Of a DNA stretch of 64,000 nt, positions 8,370 to 18,020 are shown piece by piece. The DNA is from Arcicella sp034931005 (GTDB lineage: Bacteria > Bacteroidota > Bacteroidia > Cytophagales > Spirosomataceae). The DNA lies in NCBI RefSeq assembly GCF_034931005.1, contig NZ_JAYGIN010000023.1, positions 57,263-121,262 on the forward strand, given 5' to 3'. Within the stretch, counting starts at the first letter, position 1; every line of letters begins with the position of its first letter. The translations under genes and the position numbers were made by a program. The notes beneath the pieces are model-generated. The model saw only the letters and a program-made list of their open reading frames with translations. It was not told where the DNA came from and ran no database searches.

Positions 8370-9818
8370 ATGATAAAAAAACTAATCCTGCCAATTTTAG
8401 GCATTTCAATGCTCTTTTCGGCTTGTAAAAGCACTTCAACCGAAAATATAAAAGAGCCTTTTCTTTGGGGCGTAGCTACTGCCGCCTACCAAGTTGAAGG
8501 TGCATATCAAACCGATGGAAAAGGAGAATCTAAATGGGATTTTTTGACCAATAAAGTTGGAATTACCCAATTTATGACTGGCGAGAAACAAACGGGTAAT
8601 GTTTCTATTAATATGTATGACCGTACTCAATACCTAAAAGACATACAATTGATGAAAGAATTGGGCGTAAATGCCTACCGTTTTTCGTTGGATTGGAGCA
8701 GAATTATTCCAGACGGAACGGGCAAACCGAATGAAGTTGCCCTAAAACATTACGATGTATTAATTGATGATTTGTTAGCCGCAGGAATTGAACCCTTAGT
8801 TACCATTTATCACTTCGATTATCCTGCGGTGCTTTTGCAAAAAGGTGGTTGGGGAAATCCAGCAATGGGAAATTGGTATTATAATTATGCCAAATTGGTG
8901 ATTGATCGTTATGGTAAAAAAGTGAAAAAGTTTATCACTTTTAATGAGCCTTACATTGAGTTTTTTTTGGTAGAAAACATGATTACCTCAGACCCTAAAA
9001 AACCAATGAGCAAAGAGTTTTATCTAAGCCAAATGCAAAAAGCTCACAGTCAATTAATGGCAAACGCAAAGGTGATAAAATATCATCATGACTTAAAATT
9101 AAATGGTCAAATTGGGATTGTCCTCAACGTAAATCCTGCTGCTCCGTGGGATGCTAAAAATTCGGCAGACATTAAAGCGGCTGAGTTTCAAGATGTTCTC
9201 ATCAATGGTTTATTTTTAGACCCACTTTACAAGGGGAAATATCCTAAAATGGCATTGGATTCTTTGGCAAAATACAATCCTACCTTCAAACCAAGTAAAG
9301 AAGATATGGAATTTATTGGCTCTCAAAAACCTGATTTCTTGGGAATTAACTTTTATGCTCCTGCCGTTGTAAAAGGCGAAGATTCAGCCATGTCTTTAAA
9401 ATGGCTTGACAATAATCCTGATGCAGATTCTGTAAAATCAAGCGTTGGACCAGTCATGCCAGAATACCTTTATAAGATGCTCATGCGTTTGAAAAATGAC
9501 TACGGAAATCCAACGGTAATCATCACCGAAAATGGAGCAAGTTTCAAAGGTGAAGACGTAAAAGTGAATAATAAAATCAACGACCCTTTGAGAACAGATT
9601 ACATCAAACGCCATATTGATTGGGCTTTGAAAGCTAAAGAAGAAGGAGCAAATTTGCACGGATATGTTGTGTGGAGTGGCTGGGATAATTTTGAATGGGT
9701 TTCGGGTTACACCAAGCGATTGGGCTTAATTTACGTAGATTTCAAAACCCAAGAACGCACGCCTAAACAAAGTTTTTACGACTATCAAAAAATCATAAAA
9801 AAGCATAAAGATTTGTAA
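8370..9818 (+). CDS. GH1 beta-glucosidase, lipoprotein
   Basis: 482 residues. The N-terminus LPILGISMLFSAC is a lipoprotein signal with Cys at about 19, so the enzyme is probably anchored in the periplasm or at the cell surface, unusual for GH1, which is most often cytoplasmic. The acid/base motif TFNEPY gives Glu193 and the nucleophile motif IITENGA gives Glu387, both intact. Also present: WGVATAAYQVEGA and WSGWDNFEW. It would remove beta-linked glucosyl or related groups from glycosides. Placed with GH78 and GH3, it fits stepwise removal of rhamnose then glucose from a plant glycoside. Confidence 0.93.
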   Translation: MIKKLILPILGISMLFSACKSTSTENIKEPFLWGVATAAYQVEGAYQTDGKGESKWDFLTNKVGITQFMTGEKQTGNVSINMYDRTQYLKDIQLMKELGVNAYRFSLDWSRIIPDGTGKPNEVALKHYDVLIDDLLAAGIEPLVTIYHFDYPAVLLQKGGWGNPAMGNWYYNYAKLVIDRYGKKVKKFITFNEPYIEFFLVENMITSDPKKPMSKEFYLSQMQKAHSQLMANAKVIKYHHDLKLNGQIGIVLNVNPAAPWDAKNSADIKAAEFQDVLINGLFLDPLYKGKYPKMALDSLAKYNPTFKPSKEDMEFIGSQKPDFLGINFYAPAVVKGEDSAMSLKWLDNNPDADSVKSSVGPVMPEYLYKMLMRLKNDYGNPTVIITENGASFKGEDVKVNNKINDPLRTDYIKRHIDWALKAKEEGANLHGYVVWSGWDNFEWVSGYTKRLGLIYVDFKTQERTPKQSFYDYQKIIKKHKDL

Positions 9819-9822
9819 AATT

Positions 9823-9890
9823 AATGTAGCACGGGAATCCTTCCCGTGAACCTATTATCCGATTCACGGGAAAGATTCCCGTGCTACATT
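9823..9890. repeat. Palindromic repeat, GTAGCACGGGAATCC family
   Basis: Arms 9823-9850 and 9863-9890 are complementary with one mismatch; each arm itself contains the mini-palindrome CGGGAATCCTTCCCG. A third partial unit follows at about 9893-9904. Related units, with CAGG in place of CGGG, lie at 16573-16687 and 50175-50234. Confidence 0.85.
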
Positions 9891-10023
9891 ATTCCGTGCT
9901 ACATTAGTACATAATTCTTTCATTAAATTGTATATCACATTTTTAAGTTTTACCTTTTCGGGAATAAAGGTTTGTTAATTCTTGAAGAATTTATCTCCGA
10001 TAACCGAAAACATAATAAACAAA

Positions 10024-10317
10024 ATGATACGACATTCAGTAATTTTAAAACTCAAAAACACCATTAGTCTCGAAGAGAAACAAGCATTTTTTGATGCCGT
10101 CGATACACTTGCGAAAATCCCAGACGTTCAAAAATTTGAAGTTTTGAAACAAACCAGTCAAAAAAACAAATTTGAATACGGTATTTCTATGGAATTTGAC
10201 ACTCAAGAACAGTATGATATTTACTCAAATCACCCAAATCACATTCATTTCATCCAAAATTTTTGGATAAATAACGTAGAAGATTTTTTGGAAATAGATT
10301 ATGAAAATATTGGGTAA
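10024..10317 (+). CDS. Dabb (stress-responsive alpha/beta barrel) family protein
   Basis: 97 residues beginning MIRHSVILKLKN, the classic first strand of the dimeric alpha/beta barrel (Dabb) fold, ending with HIHFIQNFWINNVEDFLEID. Members are small dimers; some are stress proteins and a few are cyclases or decarboxylases acting on phenolics or polyketides. The start at 10024 matches the family N-terminus; an upstream TTG at 9982 would add a 14-residue extension of low plausibility. Its place between a beta-glucosidase and an alpha-rhamnosidase is suggestive but does not prove a catalytic role. Confidence 0.82.
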   Translation: MIRHSVILKLKNTISLEEKQAFFDAVDTLAKIPDVQKFEVLKQTSQKNKFEYGISMEFDTQEQYDIYSNHPNHIHFIQNFWINNVEDFLEIDYENIG

Positions 10318-10500
10318 TCACTAATTTTGAATGAAAACTAAACCCAAAAAATAGTATTTTACAAAGACAAGATTGTACAGGACGGTCTTTATATTAACAT
10401 TTTGCAATTTTATCTGAGAAACCTCATAGGCTTTAAAATCTATGAGGTTTTCTTTATTAATTTGCCCAATAATATACTCAACCATTTTTCCCCTAATCTA

Positions 10501-13500
10501 ATGTTCAAAAGAAATTTCCTTTCTTTGCTCTTCTTCATTTCCTTCGTCGGAAATATTTTCGCCAATGTTTCTATTGAAAATTTAAAGGTTGATTCACAAG
10601 AAAAACCTTTGGGAATTGACATCACAAATCCGCATTTTTCTTGGCAAATGAAGGCTTTAGACAATAAAAAAGGCTATTTTCAGAAAGCCTACCAGATTGT
10701 CGTTTCTGATGCTAAAAATCAAATTGTTTGGGATTCTAAAAAGGTTAATTCAGATATTTCTCACGGAATTGAATATCTTGGAAATGCCCTAAAAGCCACC
10801 ACTCGATACACTTGGAAAGTGACCGTTTGGGATAATTCAAACAAAATAACTACCAGCAGTTCTTGGTTTGAAACAGGCTTGATGAATCCTTCTATCTCGG
10901 CTTGGTCGGGTGCCACTTGGATTGGTGGTGGCGACGAAGATTTGGTACTTTATTCGCATTATTTATCGGTTTATAAATTTCAATACGGTATTCAATTGGA
11001 TAAAACCACAAATTCGACCAAAGCCGCTTTCCTTTTTGGTGGAAATGATGCTCGTCTGATGGATAAATCCTTGAATTTAATGGGCGTAAAAAACACTCAA
11101 AATCAAAGTTATATTGCATTTGAATTAGACATTTCCAACGTTTCAGAATCGGCAGAAGGTTTAGCCAAATTGAATATTTACCGAGTTGGTTACGATAAAA
11201 ATGATACAAAAGAGCAACCCATTAAAACGTTAGATATTCCGCAAACATTTATCAATCAGTCGAATAAATACGAAAAACATCAAATTTTAGCAGAATGTAA
11301 TTTTGGCTTATTTGAAATTTTTGTTGATGGAAATAAACTAAAAGATAAAGTAGAAGGCAATCCTTCACCATTTGCTCCAAAAGGTTTTAACCTCAATCCA
11401 GTGGGTAGTGGAAACAATTTTATCAGCTTCCCGATGTTGGCAGATATTGGTTTTCAAACCAATGCAAATCAAGTTGCCTATTTTTCAGATGTACAAATCA
11501 GAAACTTCCGTTCACCGTCTAATATTTTATTTACGGAGAAACTTTCTGGAAAATATGATGGCATTTTTAAAAGCAATTTAACCGTAGAAAATAACAATTA
11601 CAAAGTAAATGGCGGAGCGTTAATTTTGGCAAATCCAAGTAAAAATGCTGCTCCAATGCTTCGTAGCACCTTTTCTACGCAAAATAAAAGTATTAAAAAC
11701 GCTCGTTTGTACGTAACCGCAAGAGGAATTTATGAAATGTATTTGAATGGAAATCGAGTAAGTAACGACTATTTTAATCCAGGTTTGACACAGTACAATA
11801 AAAATCTTATGTATCAAACTTACGATGTTACGGGTGCGTTGAAACCAAATGGAAAAAATGCGATTGGGGCGTGGTTGAGTGAAGGTTGGTGGAGTGGAAA
11901 CATTACTTACAGCGGTGAAAGTTGGAATTATTTTGGGGATAGACAATCGCTTTTGAGCAAATTAGTCATTACTTATGCTGATGATTCTGAGCAAATAATC
12001 ACCTCAAATCCAAAGGATTGGCAGTTTTTTAATGATGGACCAGTGCGTTACGGAAGTTATTTTCAAGGAGAAGCTTATGATGCTAACAAAGAGGAAGCGA
12101 TTAAAGATTGGTCAAAGGCAAATTATGAAGCAAAACGTTGGAAATCAGCCCTTGAAGTACCCTTAGAAGGCACAACTTATCAAGGAACTTCAACAGATTT
12201 TATGGGTCGTAAATCAACTTTTGATTATAAAGATTTAAAAATCGTTGGGCAAATGGGCAACAATCCGACCATTGTAAAAACGATGATTGCTCAGAAAGTA
12301 GAAGAAGTTCGCCCGAAAGTTTTTGTTTATGACATGGCTCAAAACATGGTTGGATTTCCACAAATTCAGATTAGAAACGGCAAAAAAGGGCAAATTATCA
12401 CGATGCGTTATGCCGAAGTAAAATATCCAGATTTGAAAGAATACGGCGAAAATGTAGGCATGGTCATGATGGAAAATATCAGAGCAGCTCTTACACAAGA
12501 CCAATATATTTTGAAAGGTGGCGACGAAATTATTCAGCCAAGATTTACTTTTCATGGTTACCGTTATCTTGAAATTACGGGTATCGACCAAGCCATTCCA
12601 ATTACCGACGTGAAAGGTTTAGTAATCAGTTCGGTTTTGGATTTATCGTCTAATTATGAAACCTCAAACGACTTGGTGAACAAACTTTGGAAGAATATTA
12701 CGTGGTCGTTACGCAGTAATTTCTTGTCAATTCCAACAGATACACCTGCCCGCAACGAACGTATGGGTTGGAGTGGTGACATTTCGGTTTTCTCGAAAAG
12801 TGCCACTTATTTGACCGATGCCAATTTGTTTTTGAGAAGACACCTTTTGGGCATGAGAGACGTACAAGCAGAAAGCGGAAGATTTACAGACGTTGCTCCA
12901 ATGGGTGGCGGTTTTGGTGGAACACTTTGGGGAAGTGCGGGAATCGTGGTGGCTTGGGAAACGTACCAACAATACGGCGACGTACAATTATTGAAAGAAC
13001 ATTACGATGCCATGAAACGCTACATTGCCTTTTTAGAAACCAAAGTTGAGAAAACAACAGGTATTTTGAACGAAGGGCCTTTGGGAGACTGGTTAAGCCC
13101 AGAAGGCAATAAAAATGACAACACGGAGTTTTGGATGAGTTATTTTGCTTATGATTTAGACGTAATGAGCAAAGTAGCGAATATTCTGAATAAGTCTGAA
13201 GATGCTAAATTATTTGCCACTCGTCGTGATGAAATCAAAAAGACTTTTAATGAAATTTATGTTGATAAAACAACTCATAAAACGGTAAAATCAGGCGTAA
13301 AAACGGGTTTTATGGGAGCTCCAAACGAAACAGAATCAAAGCAAAAAACGGATAAAGGACAATTAATTGACACGCAAGCATCTTACGCAATTCCTTTAGA
13401 TTTAGGTTTATTTAACGATGAAAATAAACCATTTGCTATTAAATATTTGAACGAAGCTATTCAACGTAAAAACAAAGACGACTCAGGCGTAGAACGTCCA

Positions 13501-14109
13501 GAATATTCATTAATGACAGGTTTTATCGGAACGGCTTCTATCTCGGAAGCCCTTTCAGAAAATGGAAATAGTGCCATAGCGTACCGACTTTTACAGCAAA
13601 AAACGTATCCTTCTTGGTTGTATTCGGTGGTAAATGGAGCGACTTCTATTTGGGAAAGACTTAATTCTTATACCGTAGAAAATGGTTTTGGAGGCAATAA
13701 TTCGATGAATTCATTTAATCATTATTCTTTCGGGGCGGTTTCGGCATGGATGTATAATTATTCGTTGGGAATTCAGAGAAGTCCAGAAAAAGCGGCTTTC
13801 AAGAAAATCATCTTAAAACCAACGCCTGACCCTGACAAAGTAATGACTTTTGCGAAAGGTTATTACGATTCTGTTTACGGAAAAATCAATAGCGAATGGC
13901 GTTACGAAGGCAAGAAATTAATTTACAAAACAACTGTTCCTGCTAATACTTCTGCCATACTTTATTTACCTACAAAAACGGTTAATCAAGTAAAAGAAGG
14001 TGGCAAAACATTGCGTCAAGGCAATGGAATTAGTAATATTTCTATTGAAAATGACAGAGTTAAATTGACGTTGGCTTCGGGAGATTATGTTTTTGAAATT
14101 CAGGAGTAA
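10501..14109 (+). CDS. GH78 alpha-L-rhamnosidase
   Basis: 1202 residues with a signal peptide (FLSLLFFISFVGNIFA). Order: an Ig-like N-domain (WQMKALDNKKGYFQKAYQI, about 30-120), an inserted beta-sandwich resembling a laminin-G/concanavalin fold (about 135-320), the Bac_rhamnosid N region with YTWKV and YEMYLNGNRV, then the (alpha/alpha)6 catalytic domain with DTPARNERMGWSGD at about 745-760, whose acidic residues are the family hallmark, and a C-terminal beta domain. It hydrolyses terminal alpha-L-rhamnose from plant glycosides or rhamnogalacturonan. The extra sandwich makes it longer than typical GH78. The ATG at 10501 is preferred over 10402 because the upstream stretch forms a hairpin and lacks a signal peptide. 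Confidence 0.93.
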   Translation: MFKRNFLSLLFFISFVGNIFANVSIENLKVDSQEKPLGIDITNPHFSWQMKALDNKKGYFQKAYQIVVSDAKNQIVWDSKKVNSDISHGIEYLGNALKATTRYTWKVTVWDNSNKITTSSSWFETGLMNPSISAWSGATWIGGGDEDLVLYSHYLSVYKFQYGIQLDKTTNSTKAAFLFGGNDARLMDKSLNLMGVKNTQNQSYIAFELDISNVSESAEGLAKLNIYRVGYDKNDTKEQPIKTLDIPQTFINQSNKYEKHQILAECNFGLFEIFVDGNKLKDKVEGNPSPFAPKGFNLNPVGSGNNFISFPMLADIGFQTNANQVAYFSDVQIRNFRSPSNILFTEKLSGKYDGIFKSNLTVENNNYKVNGGALILANPSKNAAPMLRSTFSTQNKSIKNARLYVTARGIYEMYLNGNRVSNDYFNPGLTQYNKNLMYQTYDVTGALKPNGKNAIGAWLSEGWWSGNITYSGESWNYFGDRQSLLSKLVITYADDSEQIITSNPKDWQFFNDGPVRYGSYFQGEAYDANKEEAIKDWSKANYEAKRWKSALEVPLEGTTYQGTSTDFMGRKSTFDYKDLKIVGQMGNNPTIVKTMIAQKVEEVRPKVFVYDMAQNMVGFPQIQIRNGKKGQIITMRYAEVKYPDLKEYGENVGMVMMENIRAALTQDQYILKGGDEIIQPRFTFHGYRYLEITGIDQAIPITDVKGLVISSVLDLSSNYETSNDLVNKLWKNITWSLRSNFLSIPTDTPARNERMGWSGDISVFSKSATYLTDANLFLRRHLLGMRDVQAESGRFTDVAPMGGGFGGTLWGSAGIVVAWETYQQYGDVQLLKEHYDAMKRYIAFLETKVEKTTGILNEGPLGDWLSPEGNKNDNTEFWMSYFAYDLDVMSKVANILNKSEDAKLFATRRDEIKKTFNEIYVDKTTHKTVKSGVKTGFMGAPNETESKQKTDKGQLIDTQASYAIPLDLGLFNDENKPFAIKYLNEAIQRKNKDDSGVERPEYSLMTGFIGTASISEALSENGNSAIAYRLLQQKTYPSWLYSVVNGATSIWERLNSYTVENGFGGNNSMNSFNHYSFGAVSAWMYNYSLGIQRSPEKAAFKKIILKPTPDPDKVMTFAKGYYDSVYGKINSEWRYEGKKLIYKTTVPANTSAILYLPTKTVNQVKEGGKTLRQGNGISNISIENDRVKLTLASGDYVFEIQE

Positions 14110-14142
14110 TACGGATTTCGCTTATACCTTTTGTGGCTTAAA

Positions 14143-14267
14143 AGAGCCGTAGGCTCGACCGATTTTGTAGCGGTGGGTTTTAACCCACCGAAAAAAAACA
14201 TATAAATATATCCAATTTATGGCGGATTAAAATCCGCCCCTACAAAATCGGTCGAGCCTATGGCTCT
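14143..14267. repeat. Nested palindrome (cruciform) element
   Basis: Outer arms 14143-14170 and 14240-14267 are near-perfect complements (GTAGGCTCGACCGATTTTG core). Inside are two independent perfect palindromes, CGGTGGGTTTTAACCCACCG at 14171-14190 and GGCGGATTAAAATCCGCC at 14221-14238. It occupies the non-coding gap after the rhamnosidase gene. Confidence 0.88.
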
Positions 14268-14320
14268 AAAATTTGTGTCATAAACTGTAAGCCTCAAAAC
14301 TACCACTTCGGTATGTTACA

Positions 14321-14367
14321 AAATTAATGGTCAAAAGATTTAACCTTTTGACCATTAATTTTTTTTA
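14321..14367 (+). terminator. Strong rho-independent terminator
   Basis: A 17-bp perfect stem (14321-14337 with 14345-14361), 7-base loop, then a T run. It separates GH78 from the PQQ dehydrogenase. The rest of 14110-14442 holds the nested palindrome and a short promoter region; no gene seen. Confidence 0.85.
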
Positions 14368-14442
14368 GGATAATAAAGGACTAATTTTTCTTCAAACTTC
14401 GTTAATTTACAAGACTGAAAAATCCATTTATCATCTCAAAAA

Positions 14443-16575
14443 ATGAAATCTAAAATCATCCTGTTAATCCTGTGCTTATCTTTTTTAGGTATATTCTCCG
14501 CTTGGAAAACGATAAACAAAACCCTAAGCGAAGACGTAGATTGGGCTGAATATTTAGGCGGTGCCGACCGAAACCATTATTCTACTTTAACCCAAATCAA
14601 CAAAGAAAATGTTTCTAAACTCCAAATTGCTTGGGCATATTCCACACCAGATTCTGGGCAAATGCAAGTTAATCCATTGATTATCAAAGGTGTTCTTTAT
14701 GGCGTAACATCGTCCGTACAAGCATTTGCTTTAGATGCCACAACAGGTAAAGAAATCTGGCGTTTCGGCGACCCTCTCAAAAACTGGGCAAGTACCAGTC
14801 GAGGCGTAACTTTTTGGAAGGGAAAAGTAAACGGAGTAGAATCTGAAAGAATACTATATACTGTTGGACCAAATCTCTGGGCTTTAGATGCTAAAACAGG
14901 AAAACCAATTGAGTCATTTGGTGATAAAGGCAAAATGGATTTACACACAGGTTTGCCAGCCATTGCCAAAGATAAATTTATCATTTCCAATACCCCAGGA
15001 ACGCTTTTTGAAGATTTTATCATCATGCCTGTTCGTCTTTCGGAAGGTGCGGACGCTGCTCCTGGAGATATTCGTGCGTTTGACGTGAAAACAGGAAAAT
15101 TAGCGTGGACTTTCCACACTATTCCCTACCCTAACGAATTTGGCTACGAAACCTTCCCGAAAAATGCTTACAAAAACATCAATACAGGTGCTGCCAATAA
15201 CTGGGCGGGCATGGCTATTGACCGTAAAAGAGGTATTATTTACGTCCCAACGGGTTCAGCGGGTTATGATTTTTATGGTTCAAATCGGAAAGGGAAAAAT
15301 CTGTTTGCGAACTGTCTTTTGGCTTTAGATGCACGCACAGGTAAGCGACTTTGGCATTTTCAGACTACGCACCATGATATGTGGGACAAAGATTTACCTG
15401 CTCCACCCAACTTAATCACGATAAAGCAAAACGGCAAATCTATTGATGCCGTGGCACAAGTAACCAAACAAGGCTTAGTTTTTGTCTTTAACCGTGTGAC
15501 GGGAAAACCGCTTTTTCCCATCAAAGAAACACCCGTTCCAACCAATGCGTTGGCAGGTGAACACCCTTGGTTAACTCAGCCAATGCCCACCAAACCAGCA
15601 CCATTCGCTCGTCAGTCTTATACTTTGAACGAAACACAAATTAGTCCTTACGCTGAAAATAGAGCAGAATTAATCAAGAATTTAAAGACTTACAAAACCA
15701 AATTATACGCCCCTCCAAGCAAAGAAGGAACGGTAATTTTCCCAGGTTTTGATGGTGGAGCAGAATGGGGCGGTGCGGCGGCTGACCCACAAGATGGTAT
15801 TTTGTACGTCAATAGCAATGAAATGGCATGGATTCAAAAAATGGTTGAAAACCCCAAACAATCGACTTTGGATAACATGACAGCAGGCGAAAAAGTGTAT
15901 TCAAATAATTGCATAGTTTGTCACGGAACGGATAGAAAAGGTAACTCAAAAAGTGGTTATCCTTCTTTAATTGACATTGGAACGAAAAAAGACAAGGCTT
16001 ACGTTACCCAAATTATTTCAGGAGGAAAAGGTATGATGCCAGGTTTTGGAGGTATTTCAAAAGCAGAAAAACAGGCTCTTGTTTCATTTTTATTCAATGA
16101 AGAAAAGAAAGAAGTTGCTTCTACCAATAAAGAAAAACCTGCTCCATATTTACCATACAGAATGGACGGATACAATAAATTTTTGGATAGTAAAGGCTTA
16201 CCTGCTATTGCTCCACCTTGGGGAACATTGAACGCAATCAACTTAAATACAGGCGAATATCTTTGGAAAATCCCATTTGGTTATGAAGAAGGTTTGAAAG
16301 CAAAAGGAATTTCAAACACAGGTATTGAAAACTATGGAGGACCAGTTGTTACCGCCAGTGGTTTGCTATTTATTGCCGCTACGAAAGACGGAATGTTCAG
16401 AGCTTTTGACAAGAAAAACGGTCAATTATTGTGGGAAACTAAATTGCCAGCCGCAGGTTTTGCCACGCCTTCCACTTATCAAGTCAATGGAAAACAGTAT
16501 GTTGTGATTGCTTGCGGAGGAACGAAATTAGGAACACCAAAAGGAAATCAATACGTTGCCTTTGCCTTACCTTAA
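14443..16575 (+). CDS. PQQ-dependent dehydrogenase with internal cytochrome c domain
   Basis: 710 residues with an N-terminal export signal (IILLILCLSFLGIFSAW). Beta-propeller W-motif repeats (LDATTGKEIWRFG, LDARTGKRLWHFQ, FDKKNGQLLWETK) mark a quinoprotein. A cytochrome c module is inserted before the last propeller blades: CIVCHG at 490-494 binds haem covalently and GMMPGFGG near 530 gives the methionine ligand. It would oxidise a sugar, alcohol or aldehyde in the periplasm and pass electrons to the respiratory chain. No PQQ synthesis genes are in the window, so the cofactor must come from elsewhere. It may oxidise sugars released by the adjacent glycosidases (inference). Confidence 0.9.
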   Translation: MKSKIILLILCLSFLGIFSAWKTINKTLSEDVDWAEYLGGADRNHYSTLTQINKENVSKLQIAWAYSTPDSGQMQVNPLIIKGVLYGVTSSVQAFALDATTGKEIWRFGDPLKNWASTSRGVTFWKGKVNGVESERILYTVGPNLWALDAKTGKPIESFGDKGKMDLHTGLPAIAKDKFIISNTPGTLFEDFIIMPVRLSEGADAAPGDIRAFDVKTGKLAWTFHTIPYPNEFGYETFPKNAYKNINTGAANNWAGMAIDRKRGIIYVPTGSAGYDFYGSNRKGKNLFANCLLALDARTGKRLWHFQTTHHDMWDKDLPAPPNLITIKQNGKSIDAVAQVTKQGLVFVFNRVTGKPLFPIKETPVPTNALAGEHPWLTQPMPTKPAPFARQSYTLNETQISPYAENRAELIKNLKTYKTKLYAPPSKEGTVIFPGFDGGAEWGGAAADPQDGILYVNSNEMAWIQKMVENPKQSTLDNMTAGEKVYSNNCIVCHGTDRKGNSKSGYPSLIDIGTKKDKAYVTQIISGGKGMMPGFGGISKAEKQALVSFLFNEEKKEVASTNKEKPAPYLPYRMDGYNKFLDSKGLPAIAPPWGTLNAINLNTGEYLWKIPFGYEEGLKAKGISNTGIENYGGPVVTASGLLFIAATKDGMFRAFDKKNGQLLWETKLPAAGFATPSTYQVNGKQYVVIACGGTKLGTPKGNQYVAFALP

Positions 16576-16687
16576 TGTAGCACAGGAATCCTTCCTGTGT
16601 TTGTATAAAATTCAAGTAATTATACGGGAAAGATTCCTGTGTTTGTATAAAATTCAAATAATCACACAGGAAAAATTCCTGTGCTAC
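16573..16687. repeat. Palindromic repeat cluster, GTAGCACAGGAATCC family
   Basis: Outer arms GTAGCACAGGAATCCTTCC (from 16577) and its complement ending at 16687, with an internal direct duplication of TCCTGTGTTTGTATAAAATT at 43-bp period (from 16591 and 16634). The TAA stop of the PQQ enzyme falls in the leading TTAATGTAGC of the repeat. Confidence 0.85.
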
Positions 16688-16699
16688 TAAAACAAATCC

Positions 16700-17566
16700 A
16701 TGACAAAATATTTTTTCATTTTAGCATTTACAATTTCAATCTTTTCAGCGAAAAGTCAAATTATCAACGACTCTATTTTGATTGAAGGACATTACCGAAC
16801 TTTCCATTTTTTGAAACCTGCCAAAGCCAATGCGTCAGTAATTTTTGTCTTGCATGGTTCAGGCGGAAACGGTTTACAAAATAGAAATGGAGCAAAAAAA
16901 TTAGAAGCCATCGCTCCTACCGAAAACATTTTATTGGTCTATCCAGACGGCTATAAAAAATTCTGGAATGAATGTAGAAAAACGGCTAACTCTGCCGCCA
17001 ATTTAGAAAATATCAACGAAAATGCTTTCTTTGGCTCAATGCTCGGCTATTTTAAGGAACATTATCAAATTGACGATAAAAAAGTATTTGCCGTTGGGAC
17101 TTCGGGCGGTGGACACATGGCTTACAAATTGGGCTTGACCATGCCTGAAAAGTTCAGAGCCATTACCGCAATTATTGCTAATTTACCCGATACCAATAAC
17201 TTAGATTGTGTAGAAAAACACGTTTCGATTCCAGTCATGATTATTAATGGAACTATCGATAAAGTAAATCCTTACGAAGGTGGCGAAGTCATTATTCAAA
17301 ATAATCTTAGCTTAGGTTTTGTCCGTTCTACCAATCGCACTTTTGAATATTGGTCTTCTTTAGCGGGTTATAAAGGCAACCCAAAAATGGAAAATATGCT
17401 CGATAATGACCCAAATGACGGCAAAACGATTGAACGTTATACTTTCAAAGAGCAAAATAAACCAGAAGTTACTTTGCTGAAAGTGATTGGCGGAAAACAC
17501 GATTATCCCAATGACATTGATGTTTATTTAGAAGCATGGGAATTTTTCAAACGACAGATGAAATAA
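16700..17566 (+). CDS. Secreted alpha/beta hydrolase, PHB depolymerase/feruloyl esterase (LpqC) family
   Basis: 288 residues; signal peptide FILAFTISIFSAKSQ. Motifs: HGSGGNG oxyanion region, nucleophile elbow VGTSGGGHM with Ser135, acid in NGTIDKVNPYEGG, and His in GGKHDYPN, giving a complete Ser-Asp-His triad. The family (esterase PHB, LpqC) hydrolyses short polyesters, acetyl or feruloyl esters. In this setting an esterase releasing hydroxycinnamic acids from plant material is attractive, because a feruloyl-CoA-synthase-like ligase lies at 32.5-34.3 kb. Substrate not provable from sequence. Confidence 0.83.
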   Translation: MTKYFFILAFTISIFSAKSQIINDSILIEGHYRTFHFLKPAKANASVIFVLHGSGGNGLQNRNGAKKLEAIAPTENILLVYPDGYKKFWNECRKTANSAANLENINENAFFGSMLGYFKEHYQIDDKKVFAVGTSGGGHMAYKLGLTMPEKFRAITAIIANLPDTNNLDCVEKHVSIPVMIINGTIDKVNPYEGGEVIIQNNLSLGFVRSTNRTFEYWSSLAGYKGNPKMENMLDNDPNDGKTIERYTFKEQNKPEVTLLKVIGGKHDYPNDIDVYLEAWEFFKRQMK

Positions 17567-17569
17567 TCT

Positions 17570-17871
17570 TAACGCTGTCAGGGTTTGAACCCTGACAGCG
17601 TTGATTAAATGAGATTACCAAATTGAAAAAATTGGCTAATTTTGAAAACAAATCGGAATTATCTACTATTTGTCGCAAGACAAAATTAGACCACGGATAG
17701 AACAGATAAAACAGATTTACACTGATTTTTCTTTAAATTTATCCGTGTAAATCCGTTAAATCAGTACAATCTGTGGGCTAATTTTATTCTGCGACAAATT
17801 GTAGATAGTTCCGAAACAAATTAATCTTAACTTCTTAACGCAGGCAGGGTTCAAACCCTGCCTACGTTGTA
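17570..17871. repeat. Gene-free stretch with three palindromic elements
   Basis: In the gap 17567-18020: a perfect hairpin around 17571-17603 (CGCTGTCAGGGTTTGAACCC core); a composite palindrome 17653-17814 listed separately; and a hairpin 17838-17871 (GCAGGCAGGGTTCAAACCC core). The remainder, about 17872-18020, is AT-rich upstream DNA of the lactonase gene. No coding sequence recognised. Confidence 0.82.
17653..17814. repeat. MITE-like composite palindrome, copy 1
   Basis: Outer arms 17653-17689 and 17778-17814 are inverted repeats (about 31 of 37 positions); left end starts TCGGAATTATCTACTATTTG then TCGCA. Inside lies a second imperfect palindrome of ACGGAT/ATCCGT units (17692-17776). The same outer arm flanks a different interior at 20795-20953 and begins another element at 63830. 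Confidence 0.8.
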
Positions 17872-18020
17872 ACTTTCCCCTCTTTCTGAATACAAAAAAC
17901 TCTCCTATTTAACATTTCACTTCAAAATGTATTGATAAAGAATACCATCGGCAGGGTTTTGAGTAACAGACTTTCTTTCGAAATCTTACCTTTGTATTAT
18001 ATTTTAACAGAATAGTGAAA

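Noticed and set aside
14697..15119. A 140-codon minus-strand frame inside the PQQ dehydrogenase gene
   Set aside because: It lies wholly opposite a strongly conserved quinoprotein frame, with no recognisable domain; a shadow frame. The same applies to other antisense frames such as 44551-44988 and 31854-32342.
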